Below, piece after piece: positions 42,446-50,893 of a DNA stretch of 64,000 nt. The stretch covers positions 1-64,000 of the forward strand of contig NZ_JAIUZY010000006.1 of the NCBI RefSeq assembly GCF_020171625.1. The letters run 5' to 3'. A model generated the notes under the pieces. The model worked only from the letters and a program-made list of their open reading frames with translations. It searched no databases and was not told the DNA's origin. The stretch's first letter is position 1, and each line of letters starts with the position of its first letter. The DNA is from Salipiger bermudensis. Lineage in GTDB: Bacteria; Pseudomonadota; Alphaproteobacteria; Rhodobacterales; Rhodobacteraceae. The translations under genes and the position numbers were made by a program.

Positions 42446-43206
42446 GCATCGTCGCCGAGAACCTGAGCTGGGGCGTGCGGCGACGGACCATCGTGTCCGA
42501 CGTCTCGCTGAGCGTCGCGCCGGGAGAGACCCTTGGCCTCATCGGTCCCAACGGCTCGGGCAAGTCGTCGCTGCTGCGGCTTCTGGCCGGGCTGAAGCGC
42601 CCGGCCTCGGGCCGCGTCGAGATCAACGGCGAGGACATCGCAGCGGTGCCGCGCAAGACGCTGTCGCGGCAGGTGGCCTTCGTGCAGCAAAGCGCCGCCA
42701 CCGACACCAACGTGTCGGTGAGCGATGTGGTGCGGCTTGGACGAACACCGCACCGCTCTGCGCTGGCGGGGTGGTCCGAAGGCGACGAGGCCGCGGTGCG
42801 CGATGCGCTCGAGCGCGTCGGCATGACGTCGCGCCGCAAGCAGGCGTGGCAGACGCTCTCCGGCGGGGAGCGGCAGCGCGTGCACATCGCGCGGGCGCTC
42901 GCGCAGGCCCCTCAGGTGATGTTCCTCGACGAGCCGACCAACCATCTCGACATCCATCACCAGATCGAGATCCTCCGCATGGTGCGCGACCTCGACCTGA
43001 CCAGCGTGATCGCGCTGCATGACCTCAATCTGGCAGCGATGTATTGCGACCGGATCGTGGTGCTGCATGGCGGGCGCATCCACGCCTGCGGCTCGCCCGC
43101 AGAGGTGCTGACCCCGCGGCTTCTGAAGGACGTGTTCCGCGTCTTTGCCCATGTCGAGGCGACCGCCGACGCCGCGCGGCCGCATATCCGGTTCAGCGCA
43201 GACTGA
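42442..43206 (+). CDS. Iron-complex ABC importer, ATP-binding protein
   Basis: A 254-residue FecE-type ATPase. Walker A is GPNGSGKSS, the signature LSGGERQRVHIARAL, Walker B VMFLDEPTNHLDIHHQ and the switch region IALHDLNLAAMYCDRIVVLH. The ATG at 42442 overlaps the permease stop; the longer frame upstream is antisense-free overlap with the permease and not coding. It ends the operon. Confidence 0.92.
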   Translation: MSIVAENLSWGVRRRTIVSDVSLSVAPGETLGLIGPNGSGKSSLLRLLAGLKRPASGRVEINGEDIAAVPRKTLSRQVAFVQQSAATDTNVSVSDVVRLGRTPHRSALAGWSEGDEAAVRDALERVGMTSRRKQAWQTLSGGERQRVHIARALAQAPQVMFLDEPTNHLDIHHQIEILRMVRDLDLTSVIALHDLNLAAMYCDRIVVLHGGRIHACGSPAEVLTPRLLKDVFRVFAHVEATADAARPHIRFSAD

Positions 43207-43237
43207 CTCTCACGCCCATGCACCGGCCCCGCAGGCG

Positions 43238-43256
43238 GTCCCGTCAATGACGGGAC
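43238..43256. terminator. Hairpin between convergent operons
   Basis: GTCCCGT and ACGGGAC form a 7-bp stem around CAATG, 32 bases after the ATPase stop. AAAAATT follows 8 bases later on the plus strand. It may serve the plus-strand operon weakly. Confidence 0.4.
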
Positions 43257-43369
43257 GGCGCGCGAAAAATTGCGACAACCCGCGACAGCCGGCCCCGGGA
43301 AGCGGCCGCCCGACAGGCCGGCGTCACCCGCCCCGCCAGCCTCTGCCGGGGATCGCGATGTCACCTCCC

Positions 43370-44200
43370 TCAGGGCGCGAGCAGCAGAAGCTCCGCGGTG
43401 ATGCAGATTCGGTTCGCCCCGGACTGAAGGGTGCCGCTCAGGGGCACCCCATCGAACCCGACCGAACTGGCCTCGAGCCTCACCGCGCCATCCGAGATCT
43501 GCCCGTCGTGCAGCAGCACCTCGGTGGCATAGCTGTCCTGCGCGGCGCCCTCGAAGCGGGTGGCGATCAGGCTGCCGATGCCTTCGATCCGTGCCCCCGG
43601 CATAGCGCGGGCGGCCTCGGCGAGCAGGGCGTGGGGGTCTTCGTTCGGCGCCAGCTTGCAGAGCAGGGCATTGGGCTCGCGCTTCGGGCGCCCGTGCGGC
43701 ACCGGAGTGAACAGGTCAAAGCCGGTCTCCGCGTCGGGGCGCACCTCGAAGCGCGCGCCGCTCAGGCCCCAGCCCTCGGCCACGACCGTCTCTGCCAGCA
43801 CCGAGTCCGGCGCAAGCAGATGCCCCATGCGGCAAACGCCATCCTCGCCTGCCCAGAGGCCATGGCAATGGAGGAAGGGCGCGCCGTCCTTCCGTCCCAG
43901 ATGCAGACCGGCCTCGATCAGCCGGCCCGGTTGCAGAACATGCGTGGCGCTGTACCACGCGGCGCGCCCATCGCCCGGCGCGGGGGTCGGGATGACGTAG
44001 GCCAGCCGCGCAAGCTCGGCGGCTGGCAGGCGCAGATAGGCCGCCTCGAAGCCCGCCTTCGCGGCGGCATCGACGATCGCCCGGTCAAGCGGGATCCCGG
44101 CCTCGAGCGACAGGGTAACCGGCTCGGCGTAGCAGGGCAGCGAGACGGCCCGCGCCTTCGCGCGCGGACCGGGATGGCTTAGGGGCGGCGGCAGGCTCAT
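43370..44200 (-). CDS. Tandem PCC (DUF296)-domain protein
   Basis: A 276-residue protein that seems to hold two PCC/DUF296 folds. The first (residues about 60-175) shows PFLHCHGLWAGEDGVCRMGHLLAPDSV, a His-rich core typical of PCC domains. The second (about 180-276) shows LLCKLAPNEDPHALLAEAAR and IEGIGSLIATRF. PCC domains trimerise; they occur in plant AHL DNA-binding proteins and in many bacterial proteins of unknown function. This one lacks an AT-hook. It is the last gene of an operon with a thiolase and an acyl-CoA synthetase (4-base overlap), so a metabolic role with CoA esters is more likely than DNA binding. Confidence 0.65.
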   Translation of the reverse strand: MSLPPPLSHPGPRAKARAVSLPCYAEPVTLSLEAGIPLDRAIVDAAAKAGFEAAYLRLPAAELARLAYVIPTPAPGDGRAAWYSATHVLQPGRLIEAGLHLGRKDGAPFLHCHGLWAGEDGVCRMGHLLAPDSVLAETVVAEGWGLSGARFEVRPDAETGFDLFTPVPHGRPKREPNALLCKLAPNEDPHALLAEAARAMPGARIEGIGSLIATRFEGAAQDSYATEVLLHDGQISDGAVRLEASSVGFDGVPLSGTLQSGANRICITAELLLLAP

Positions 44201-45810
44201 CCCGCGGGCGCCGCCTCGGGCAGATCGCCGCGCGCCGTCAGCTCCTCGCGGATCAGCTTCTTGGTGATCTTGCCATAGGCGCTCTTGGGCATCTCGTCCC
44301 AGAAGACCACGTGGCGCGGCATCTTGTAGCGCGCGACCTTCGGCCCGAGCCAGACCAGAAGCTCCTGCGCCTGCACGCCCTCGCCGCGCGGCACGCAGAC
44401 CGCGACGCCGATCTCGCCCCAGACCGGGTCGGGCACGCCAAGCACCGCGACCTCCGAGATGCCGGGGTGTTGCAGGATCTTCTCCTCGATCTCGCGCGGG
44501 TAGATGTTCGAGCCGCCCGAGATGTACATGTCCGAGGCGCGCCCGGTCAGGTAAAAGAACCCGTCCGCGTCCATGTGACCGAGGTCGCCGGTCAGGAACC
44601 AGCCGTTGCGGAAACTCTTGGCGTTGGCCTCGGGGTTGTCGAAATAGCCCGCGAAGACCGCCGGGCCGATCACCGCGATCTCGCCGGTCTCACCCGGTGC
44701 GACCTCTGCGCCCTCGGCGTTCTGGATCTGCACCTGCATCCCCGTCCGGGCAAACCCGCACGAGCCGATGCGCATCGCCCCGTCGTCGGTGGAATGAAGC
44801 GCCGGTGGCAGCACGGTGATGTTGCCGGTGACCTCGCCAAGGCCGAAATACTGCACCAGCTTCGGGCCCAGAACCTCGAGCGCGCGCACCTGATCGGCGC
44901 GGTACATCGGGGCACCGGCATAGATCATGTAGCGCAGGCTGGAATGGTCATGCGCGTGCACCGAGGGGTGCTCGACCAGCAGCTTGACGATGGTGGGCAC
45001 GGTGAAGAGGTTGCTCACCTTCCAGCGCGCCACCAGCCGCCAGATCTCGTCGGGGTCGAACTTGGCCCCGGCGGGCAAGATCGTCTTCACCCCGTGCGCC
45101 ACCTGCGCAAGCTGGTGGATGCCCGCGCCATGCGATAGTGGCGCGACCACGACCGAGGCGTCCTCGGGCCCGGTGCCGGGCATCAGGTCGCACAGGTGGT
45201 TGGTCACCACGAAGGCCATCTGCCCGTGCGTCAGCACCGCCGCCTTGGGCCGCCCGGTGGTGCCGGAGGTGAAGAAGAACCAGCAGGGATGGTCGCGCCG
45301 GACCTCGGCCACCGCGGGGTGCTCGCCGAGATGCGCGGCAACGAGCGCCTCATAGCTCTCACCCAGCCCCTCGCCGATGCCGATGACGAACTCGAGCCCG
45401 TCGCAGGCGGCGGCGTGGTCGGGAAACTCGGCGCCGCAGAGCAGCCCCTTGGCCTGCGCGCTTTGCGCCTGATAGGCGAGGTCGTCGGGCGACTGGCGGT
45501 AGTTGGCCGGCACCCAGATCGCCCCGAGACGCCAGCAGGCGAACATCGCCTCGAACATCTGGTTGTTGTTGGCCGACTGCACCAGCAGCCGGTCGCCCTT
45601 GCCCAGCCAGAAGCGCTGCGACAGGGCAGCGGCGAAGGCGCTCGAGCGCGCCTCCATCTCGGCCCAGCTCCAGCTCTGCTCGCCCCAGACGAAGCCGATT
45701 TCGTCCGGATGCCGGCGGGCGCTCTCGGTGAGGAAATGCGACAGGTTCATCACCCGGGTCGAGACCGGTGCCAGCCCGGCGGAAAGGTCGATCGCGCCGG
45801 GCTGGCTCAT
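44197..45810 (-). CDS. Acyl-CoA synthetase (AMP-forming)
   Basis: A 537-residue ANL-superfamily ligase. The P-loop motif is FFTSGTTGRPKAAVLTHGQ; later core motifs are GEIAVIGPAVFAGYF, WFLTGDLGHMDADGFFYLTGRASDMYISGG and the C-terminal Lys in SAYGKITKKLIREEL. It activates a carboxylate as acyl-AMP and then acyl-CoA. It resembles medium-chain or aryl-CoA ligases; the true substrate is unknown. It overlaps both the thiolase before it and the PCC gene after it by 4 bases. Confidence 0.9.
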   Translation of the reverse strand: MSQPGAIDLSAGLAPVSTRVMNLSHFLTESARRHPDEIGFVWGEQSWSWAEMEARSSAFAAALSQRFWLGKGDRLLVQSANNNQMFEAMFACWRLGAIWVPANYRQSPDDLAYQAQSAQAKGLLCGAEFPDHAAACDGLEFVIGIGEGLGESYEALVAAHLGEHPAVAEVRRDHPCWFFFTSGTTGRPKAAVLTHGQMAFVVTNHLCDLMPGTGPEDASVVVAPLSHGAGIHQLAQVAHGVKTILPAGAKFDPDEIWRLVARWKVSNLFTVPTIVKLLVEHPSVHAHDHSSLRYMIYAGAPMYRADQVRALEVLGPKLVQYFGLGEVTGNITVLPPALHSTDDGAMRIGSCGFARTGMQVQIQNAEGAEVAPGETGEIAVIGPAVFAGYFDNPEANAKSFRNGWFLTGDLGHMDADGFFYLTGRASDMYISGGSNIYPREIEEKILQHPGISEVAVLGVPDPVWGEIGVAVCVPRGEGVQAQELLVWLGPKVARYKMPRHVVFWDEMPKSAYGKITKKLIREELTARGDLPEAAPAG

Positions 45811-46976
45811 TTCACCCGCTCCAGGATCGAGACGTAGTTGGTCACCGCGGCACCGCCCATGTTGAACACGCCGGCGAACTCGGCGCCGGGGATCTGCATG
45901 TCGCCGGCCTCATCTGCCAGTTGCATCGCCGCCATCACGTGCATCGACACGCCGGTGGCGCCGATCGGGTGGCCCTTGGATTTCAGCCCGCCCGAGGCGT
46001 TCACCGGCAGCTTGCCGTCCTTGGCGGTGATGCCGTCGCGGATGACGCGCCCGCCCTCGCCGCGCTCGGCGAGGCCCATGGCCTCGTATTCCAGCATCTC
46101 GGCGATGGTGAAGCAGTCATGCGTCTCGACCAGCGACAGGTCGTCGAGGCCAAGCCCCGAGGCCTCGAAGGCCTGCGCCCACGCGCGGCGGGCGCCGGCG
46201 AATTCCAGCACGTCGCGGCGCGACAGCGCCATGATCTCGTTGACGTGGCTGCGGGCGCGGAAGGCGATGGCGCGGCGCATCTCGGCCGCGGTCTCGGCAT
46301 CGGCCAGCACCAGCACCGCCGCGCCATCCGAGACCAGCGAGCAGTCGGTGCGGCGCAGCGGACCGGCGACGATGGGGTTCTTCTCGGAGACGGTGTTGCA
46401 GAAGGCGGTGCCGAAATCCTTGCGCATATGCGCCAGCGGGTTGGCCATGCCGTTGGAGTGGTTCTTGGCGGCGATCATCGCCAGCTCTTCGCTCTTGTCG
46501 CCGTAGCGCTGGAAGTAGCTGCCGGCGATCTTGCCGAAGAGCCCGGCAAAGCCACCGCTGATGTCGGCCTCTTCCTTGCAGTAGCTGGCCCCGAGAAGGA
46601 TGTCGCCGACCTCCGCCGTGGGCGTGGCGCTCATCTTCTCGGCGCCCACGACCAGCGCGATGCGGCCCCGTCCGGCGGCGATGAAGTCCATCGCGCCGTG
46701 CAGCGCCGCCGAGCCGGTGGCGCAGGCATTCTCGTAGCGCGTGGCGGGTGTGTGGGCGAAGCGTTCGTCGCCCATCGCCACGAGGGCCCCCTGGAAGTCC
46801 TGCTGCGAAAAGCCGTTGTTGAACACGCCGGTGAAGATGCCGTCGACATCCTCGGGGGTGATGCCGGCATGATCGAGCGCTTCGGCCACGGCGGCGGCCA
46901 TCAGGCTCTCGGTGTCGGGGTGCTCGGATTTGCCGAACGGCGTGTGGCCCCAGCCGACGATCTGCGGATCTTGCAT
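45807..46976 (-). CDS. Thiolase-family acetyltransferase (SCP-x type)
   Basis: A 389-residue thiolase of the SCP-x / non-decarboxylating type. The nucleophilic Cys is in ENACATGSAALH, the second active-site region is ETHDCF and the general base His is in KSKGHPIGATG. Such enzymes cleave beta-ketoacyl-CoA with CoA. The start MQDPQIVGWGHTPFG at 46976 has GAGGACAG upstream; the longer frame overlaps the IclR gene. With the ligase it makes a minimal activate-and-cleave pathway; no hydratase or dehydrogenase is in this operon, although an SDR lies in the divergent one. Confidence 0.9.
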   Translation of the reverse strand: MQDPQIVGWGHTPFGKSEHPDTESLMAAAVAEALDHAGITPEDVDGIFTGVFNNGFSQQDFQGALVAMGDERFAHTPATRYENACATGSAALHGAMDFIAAGRGRIALVVGAEKMSATPTAEVGDILLGASYCKEEADISGGFAGLFGKIAGSYFQRYGDKSEELAMIAAKNHSNGMANPLAHMRKDFGTAFCNTVSEKNPIVAGPLRRTDCSLVSDGAAVLVLADAETAAEMRRAIAFRARSHVNEIMALSRRDVLEFAGARRAWAQAFEASGLGLDDLSLVETHDCFTIAEMLEYEAMGLAERGEGGRVIRDGITAKDGKLPVNASGGLKSKGHPIGATGVSMHVMAAMQLADEAGDMQIPGAEFAGVFNMGGAAVTNYVSILERVK

Positions 46977-46986
46977 TCTGTCCTCC

Positions 46987-47805
46987 TCAGGTGCGGGTTG
47001 GCGCGGCGTGGAGCCGGGCCAGGATTGTCTCGATGCTGCGCGCGCCGGCCTGCAACTGCGCCACCAGCGCGTCGCGGCGGGGCGGTTGCATCCGGCTCTC
47101 GACCGCTGCCAGCGACAGCGCCCCGGCAAGGCTGCCATCGGGGCGGCGCAGCGCCACCCCAAGGCCCCATGAATCGGGCATCACGAGGCCGGGGTTGAGC
47201 GCGAAGCCGCTGTCACGGGTCTGCGCCACGCGGGCGCGGATCTCGTCCGGTTGCAGCAGCAGGTAATCGGCGGCGAGCCGTGCGGCGTTGAGCTCGAGCA
47301 TGGCCTCGACCTCGTCGTCGGGCAGCGCGGCGAGCATGGCGAGCGAGCCGGCGCCCACCCCGAGCGGATGCATCCGCCCGGCAAGCAGCGCGTAGCTGCG
47401 AATCGGATAGGTGCCGTCTTCGCGATGCAGGCAAAGCGCCGAGGCGCCGCGCGGCACCGACAGGAAGGCGGCGTCGCCGGTCTCCTGCGCCAGCCGCTTG
47501 AGGGTCTCGAGCGACAGCTCCAGCAGGCCGTGCCGGCGGGCCGCGAAGGTGCCGAGGACATAGGCCTCTTCACCAAGGTAGTAGCGGCGGCTCTCGGGAT
47601 TCTGCTCGACCATGCCGTTGCGCATCAGCGCCAGCAGGAGGCGGCGCAGGGTGGACTTGTTGAGCCCGCTCCGGGCGACCAGCTCGGTGAGGCTGGCGCC
47701 GTCCTCGGTCTGCCGTCCGACCATGCCCAAGAGCGCCAGCGCGCGATCGACGCTCTGGCTTCCTGCAGGGCCGGGCGCTGTGCCCTCCGTCGACTTTTGT
47801 TCCAC
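46987..47805 (-). CDS. IclR-family regulator
   Basis: A 272-residue IclR protein. The winged HTH is near the N-terminus (SVDRALALLGMVG, then ASLTELVARSGLNKSTLRRLL), and the effector domain follows (ALCLHREDGTYPIRSYALLAGRMHPLGVGAGSLAML). I use the GTG at 47805 because it gives the usual 17 residues before the HTH; a TTG at 47859 would add 18. It leads the thiolase-ligase-PCC operon (10-base gap) and is divergent from the TRAP-SDR operon, so it probably controls both. Confidence 0.85.
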   Translation of the reverse strand: MEQKSTEGTAPGPAGSQSVDRALALLGMVGRQTEDGASLTELVARSGLNKSTLRRLLLALMRNGMVEQNPESRRYYLGEEAYVLGTFAARRHGLLELSLETLKRLAQETGDAAFLSVPRGASALCLHREDGTYPIRSYALLAGRMHPLGVGAGSLAMLAALPDDEVEAMLELNAARLAADYLLLQPDEIRARVAQTRDSGFALNPGLVMPDSWGLGVALRRPDGSLAGALSLAAVESRMQPPRRDALVAQLQAGARSIETILARLHAAPTRT

Positions 47806-47815
47806 ATTATGGACC
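47799..47815. promoter_or_regulatory. Candidate IclR operator
   Basis: GTTCCACATTATGGACC is an imperfect palindrome (TTCCA / TGGAC arms) in the divergent region. This is the style of IclR operators. It overlaps the preferred GTG start of the iclR gene, so autoregulation is likely if it is real. Confidence 0.45.
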
Positions 47816-47999
47816 AGCTTGAGAGACCTTTCCGGCGATGTGTATCGAAAGTTTCGCAATACCTATTTGCTTCATTCCCAATATTGCAAGTTCTTGTTGC
47901 GCGTGGCAATGAAGGCATTCCACGATATGGACGCCGCGGGGGCAGGGAGGCCGCGCGCGGCAGGGTCAGACAGGCCCGGACTTTGGGAGGACGGATTTG

Positions 48000-49001
48000 A
48001 TGTTCGCGAAATTTGGCAAGACTGCCCTGGCCACCATGCTGGCGGGCGCGATGACGGTCGGCGCAGCCTCGGCCGAGACGCTGCGGCTGTCGCACAACAC
48101 CGGCGACACCACGACCTGGCAGAAGGGCGCGGACAAGTTCGCCGAGCTGCTCTCCGAAGCGACCGGCGGCGACGTCTCGGTCCGGGTGTTCCCCAACGCG
48201 CAGCTCGCCGGTGGCGACCAGATGCGCCAGGCCGAGATGGTCGGTCGCGGTGCGCTCGATCTGGTGGTGACCTCGGCGATCAACGTCACGCCGCTGGTGC
48301 CCGAGATGGCCGCCTTCTCGCTGCCCTATCTCTACTCCGATTACGATGAGGTCGATGCCACCACGCAGGGCGCGCCGGGCGAGCAGCTCGCCGAGATCCT
48401 CGCCGAGAAGGGCATCATCGTTCTGGCCTGGGGCGAGAACGGCTTCCGCGAGGTGACCAACAACACCCGCCCGGTGAAGACCCCGGAGGACATGCAGGGC
48501 CTCAACATGCGCGTCGCCGGCCCGATGTATATCGACGTGATGAACGCGCTCGGCGCCAACCCCCAGCAGATGCAGTGGGGCGAGACGCTGACCGCGCTGC
48601 AGCAGGGCGTGGTCGACGGTCAGGAAAACCCGATCGGCGCGGTGATCATCCCGCAGCAGGTCTACGAAGTGCAGAAGTACCTCACCACCTGGCACTATTC
48701 CTATGACCCGATCTTCATCGGCATCAGCCAGAAGAAGTGGGACAGCTACGACGCCGACATGCAGGCCACCCTCCGCGAGGCCGCGCAGGAGGCGATGAGC
48801 TACCAGCGCGAGATCAGCCGCGAGGCCACCGCCTCCGGAATCGAGTTCCTGCGCGAGAAGGGCATGGAGGTCTATGAGCCTTCCGCCGAAGAGCTTGCCG
48901 CCTTCAAGGAGGCCACCCAGCCGGCCTTCGACGAGTGGGCCGCCAAGGTCGGCCCCGAGCTGGTGAAGAGCTTTCAGGACGCCATCGCCGGCGCGAACTG
49001 A
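48000..49001 (+). CDS. TRAP transporter, periplasmic binding protein (DctP family)
   Basis: A 333-residue DctP-type binding protein with a Sec signal peptide (cleavage near GAASAE). The signature VRVFPNAQLAGGDQMRQAEMVGRGALDLV and the conserved MRVAGPMYIDVMNALGANPQQM, with the Arg that pairs with carboxylates, are present. GGGAGGA precedes the ATG at 48000. This is closer to the classical C4-dicarboxylate/organic-acid branch than the DctP at 21381. Confidence 0.92.
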   Translation: MFAKFGKTALATMLAGAMTVGAASAETLRLSHNTGDTTTWQKGADKFAELLSEATGGDVSVRVFPNAQLAGGDQMRQAEMVGRGALDLVVTSAINVTPLVPEMAAFSLPYLYSDYDEVDATTQGAPGEQLAEILAEKGIIVLAWGENGFREVTNNTRPVKTPEDMQGLNMRVAGPMYIDVMNALGANPQQMQWGETLTALQQGVVDGQENPIGAVIIPQQVYEVQKYLTTWHYSYDPIFIGISQKKWDSYDADMQATLREAAQEAMSYQREISREATASGIEFLREKGMEVYEPSAEELAAFKEATQPAFDEWAAKVGPELVKSFQDAIAGAN

Positions 49002-49016
49002 GCCACTGCCAAGACC

Positions 49017-49040
49017 GGCGTGTCCCCGCGGGGACACGCC
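49017..49040 (+). promoter_or_regulatory. Attenuation hairpin between dctP and dctQ
   Basis: GGCGTGTCCCCG and its exact complement stand directly next to each other (49017-49028 and 49029-49040), giving a 10-bp stem with a 4-base loop, then TTTCG. It lies between the binding-protein gene and the membrane genes. Such hairpins usually keep binding-protein mRNA in excess over the membrane subunits. Confidence 0.65.
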
Positions 49041-49071
49041 TTTCGCGTCTGTCTGAGTATCGGGAGGCCTG

Positions 49072-49560
49072 ATGTCCTTCATCCTGCGCGACGCCGAGAA
49101 GATCATCTGCTCGGTGCTCTTCCTGGCCATGACCTTTCTCGGGTTCGCCAACGTGGTGGTGCGCTACGGGACGCATTATTCTCTGGCCGCGACCGAGGAA
49201 CTGCTGACCAACGGCTTTCTGCTGCTGACCATCTTCGGCGCCGCCATTGCCGCCCGCCGGGGCGAGCATCTGGCCGTCGGACTGGTGCACGACCTGCTGC
49301 CAAAGCCCGCGCGGCGCGTGGTCTTCGTGCTCTCGGTGGCGGCCTCGGTGTCGTTGCTGGCGCTGTCGGCGTGGTTCTCCTGGCAGGCGATGACCAACAT
49401 GATGGGCAACGGGATGCGGTCCTACGGTCTGCAGATCCCGGCCTGGTACTATCAGGCGGCGGTGCCCTTCGGCTTTGCACTGGTCCTTGTGCGCTACCTG
49501 CAGCACGCGGTTCTGGTCTGGCGCACCGGCGCGGATGACGAGGTGATCCCGGATGTATGA
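49072..49560 (+). CDS. TRAP transporter, small membrane subunit (DctQ family)
   Basis: A 162-residue membrane protein with four predicted helices (ICSVLFLAMTFLGFANVVVRYG, LLTNGFLLLTIFGAAIAARRGEHLAV and two more). GGGAGG precedes the ATG. The stop overlaps the dctM start by 8 bases. Confidence 0.9.
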   Translation: MSFILRDAEKIICSVLFLAMTFLGFANVVVRYGTHYSLAATEELLTNGFLLLTIFGAAIAARRGEHLAVGLVHDLLPKPARRVVFVLSVAASVSLLALSAWFSWQAMTNMMGNGMRSYGLQIPAWYYQAAVPFGFALVLVRYLQHAVLVWRTGADDEVIPDV

Positions 49561-50881
49561 TCTTGTTCCCGGGCTGCCTGCGGGCACCGAGATGGTCATC
49601 CTGTTCTTCATCCTGCTGGCGCTGCGCGTGCCGGTGGCCTTCTCGCTCGGCCTCTCGGCGCTCTATGCGATGTGGCAGATCGGCTTCGGACTGGATCTGG
49701 CGGGCGACCTGATCGCCACCGGCATCACCAAGTTCTCGCTGCTCGCCATCCCGTTCTTCATCCTCGCGGGCACGCTGATGGGCTCGCTCGGCATCGCCGA
49801 GCGGATGATCCGCTTCTTCCGGGTGCTGATCGGCGCCACCCCCGGCGGCATGGGGGTCGTCGGCACCGTGGTCTGCCTGTTCTGGGGCGCGGTCAGCGGC
49901 TCTGGGCCGGCCTCGGTCGCCGCGATCGGGCCGATGATCATCAAGGGCATGGTCGAGGACGGCTATCCCAAGCCCTACGCCGCCGGGCTCGTCTGCACCG
50001 GCGCGGCGCTGAGCATCGTGATCCCGCCCTCGATCGGGCTGGTGATCTACGGGGTCATCGCCGAGACCTCGATCTCCAAGCTGTTCCTCGCCGCCATCCT
50101 TCCGGGGATCTTCATGGGCCTCATCATGCTGCTGACGCTGCCCTTCGCCAAACCAGGCGGCGGTGGCTCCGCGACGCTCGAGTCGCTGAGCCCGGCCCCC
50201 TACGCTGGTCGGCCCTACCTCGTGCAGCTCTGGCTGTCGTTCAAGGAGAGCTTCTGGGGCCTGATGACCCCGGTGGTGATCCTCGGCGGCATCTATTCCG
50301 GCATCTTCACCCCGACCGAGGCGGCGCTGGTCGCCACCGTCTACGCCCTGCTGGTCGGCGGTCTGATCTACCGCACGCTGACTTTACGGGGCCTTTACGA
50401 CTCGCTCTCGAACGCTGCCGCGTCCTCGGCCACGGTGATGCTGGTGGTCGCCTATGCCAGCCTCTTCGGCTGGGTGGTGACCGTCGAGGACCTCGTGGGC
50501 ACCTATTCCGGCGCGCTGCTGGGCCTCAGCGGCAACGAAATGACGATCCTGCTGGTGATCATGCTGATCCTGCTGGTCGCAGGCATGTTCATGGATGCGG
50601 TGACGGTGATGTTCATCTGCCTGCCGATCTTCCTGCCGGTGGTGCGCGAGCTGGGTTGGGACCCGGTGTGGTTCGGGGTGCTGGTGATGGTCAATCTTGC
50701 CATCGGCCTGATCACCCCGCCGGTCGGCATCAACCTCTACGTCGCCGCCAACGTCACCCGCCTGCCGATCGAGCGGGTGGCCAGAGGCGCCGTCCCGTTC
50801 CTGCTGGTCTGTATTGTCGGGCTGGCGGTGATCGCCTTCGTGCCGCAGCTGTCGCTTGTCCTGCTCGGCCCCGCCAACTGA
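49553..50881 (+). CDS. TRAP transporter, large membrane subunit (DctM family)
   Basis: A 442-residue membrane protein with 11-12 hydrophobic segments. DctM signatures include LLAIPFFILAGTLMGSLGIAERM, GAVSGSGPASVAAIGPM, LSIVIPPSIGLVIYGV and NLAIGLITPPVGINLYVA. It forms the transport channel with DctQ and uses the sodium gradient. Confidence 0.93.
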   Translation: MYDLVPGLPAGTEMVILFFILLALRVPVAFSLGLSALYAMWQIGFGLDLAGDLIATGITKFSLLAIPFFILAGTLMGSLGIAERMIRFFRVLIGATPGGMGVVGTVVCLFWGAVSGSGPASVAAIGPMIIKGMVEDGYPKPYAAGLVCTGAALSIVIPPSIGLVIYGVIAETSISKLFLAAILPGIFMGLIMLLTLPFAKPGGGGSATLESLSPAPYAGRPYLVQLWLSFKESFWGLMTPVVILGGIYSGIFTPTEAALVATVYALLVGGLIYRTLTLRGLYDSLSNAAASSATVMLVVAYASLFGWVVTVEDLVGTYSGALLGLSGNEMTILLVIMLILLVAGMFMDAVTVMFICLPIFLPVVRELGWDPVWFGVLVMVNLAIGLITPPVGINLYVAANVTRLPIERVARGAVPFLLVCIVGLAVIAFVPQLSLVLLGPAN

Positions 50882-50893
50882 GGAGACCTTTCC

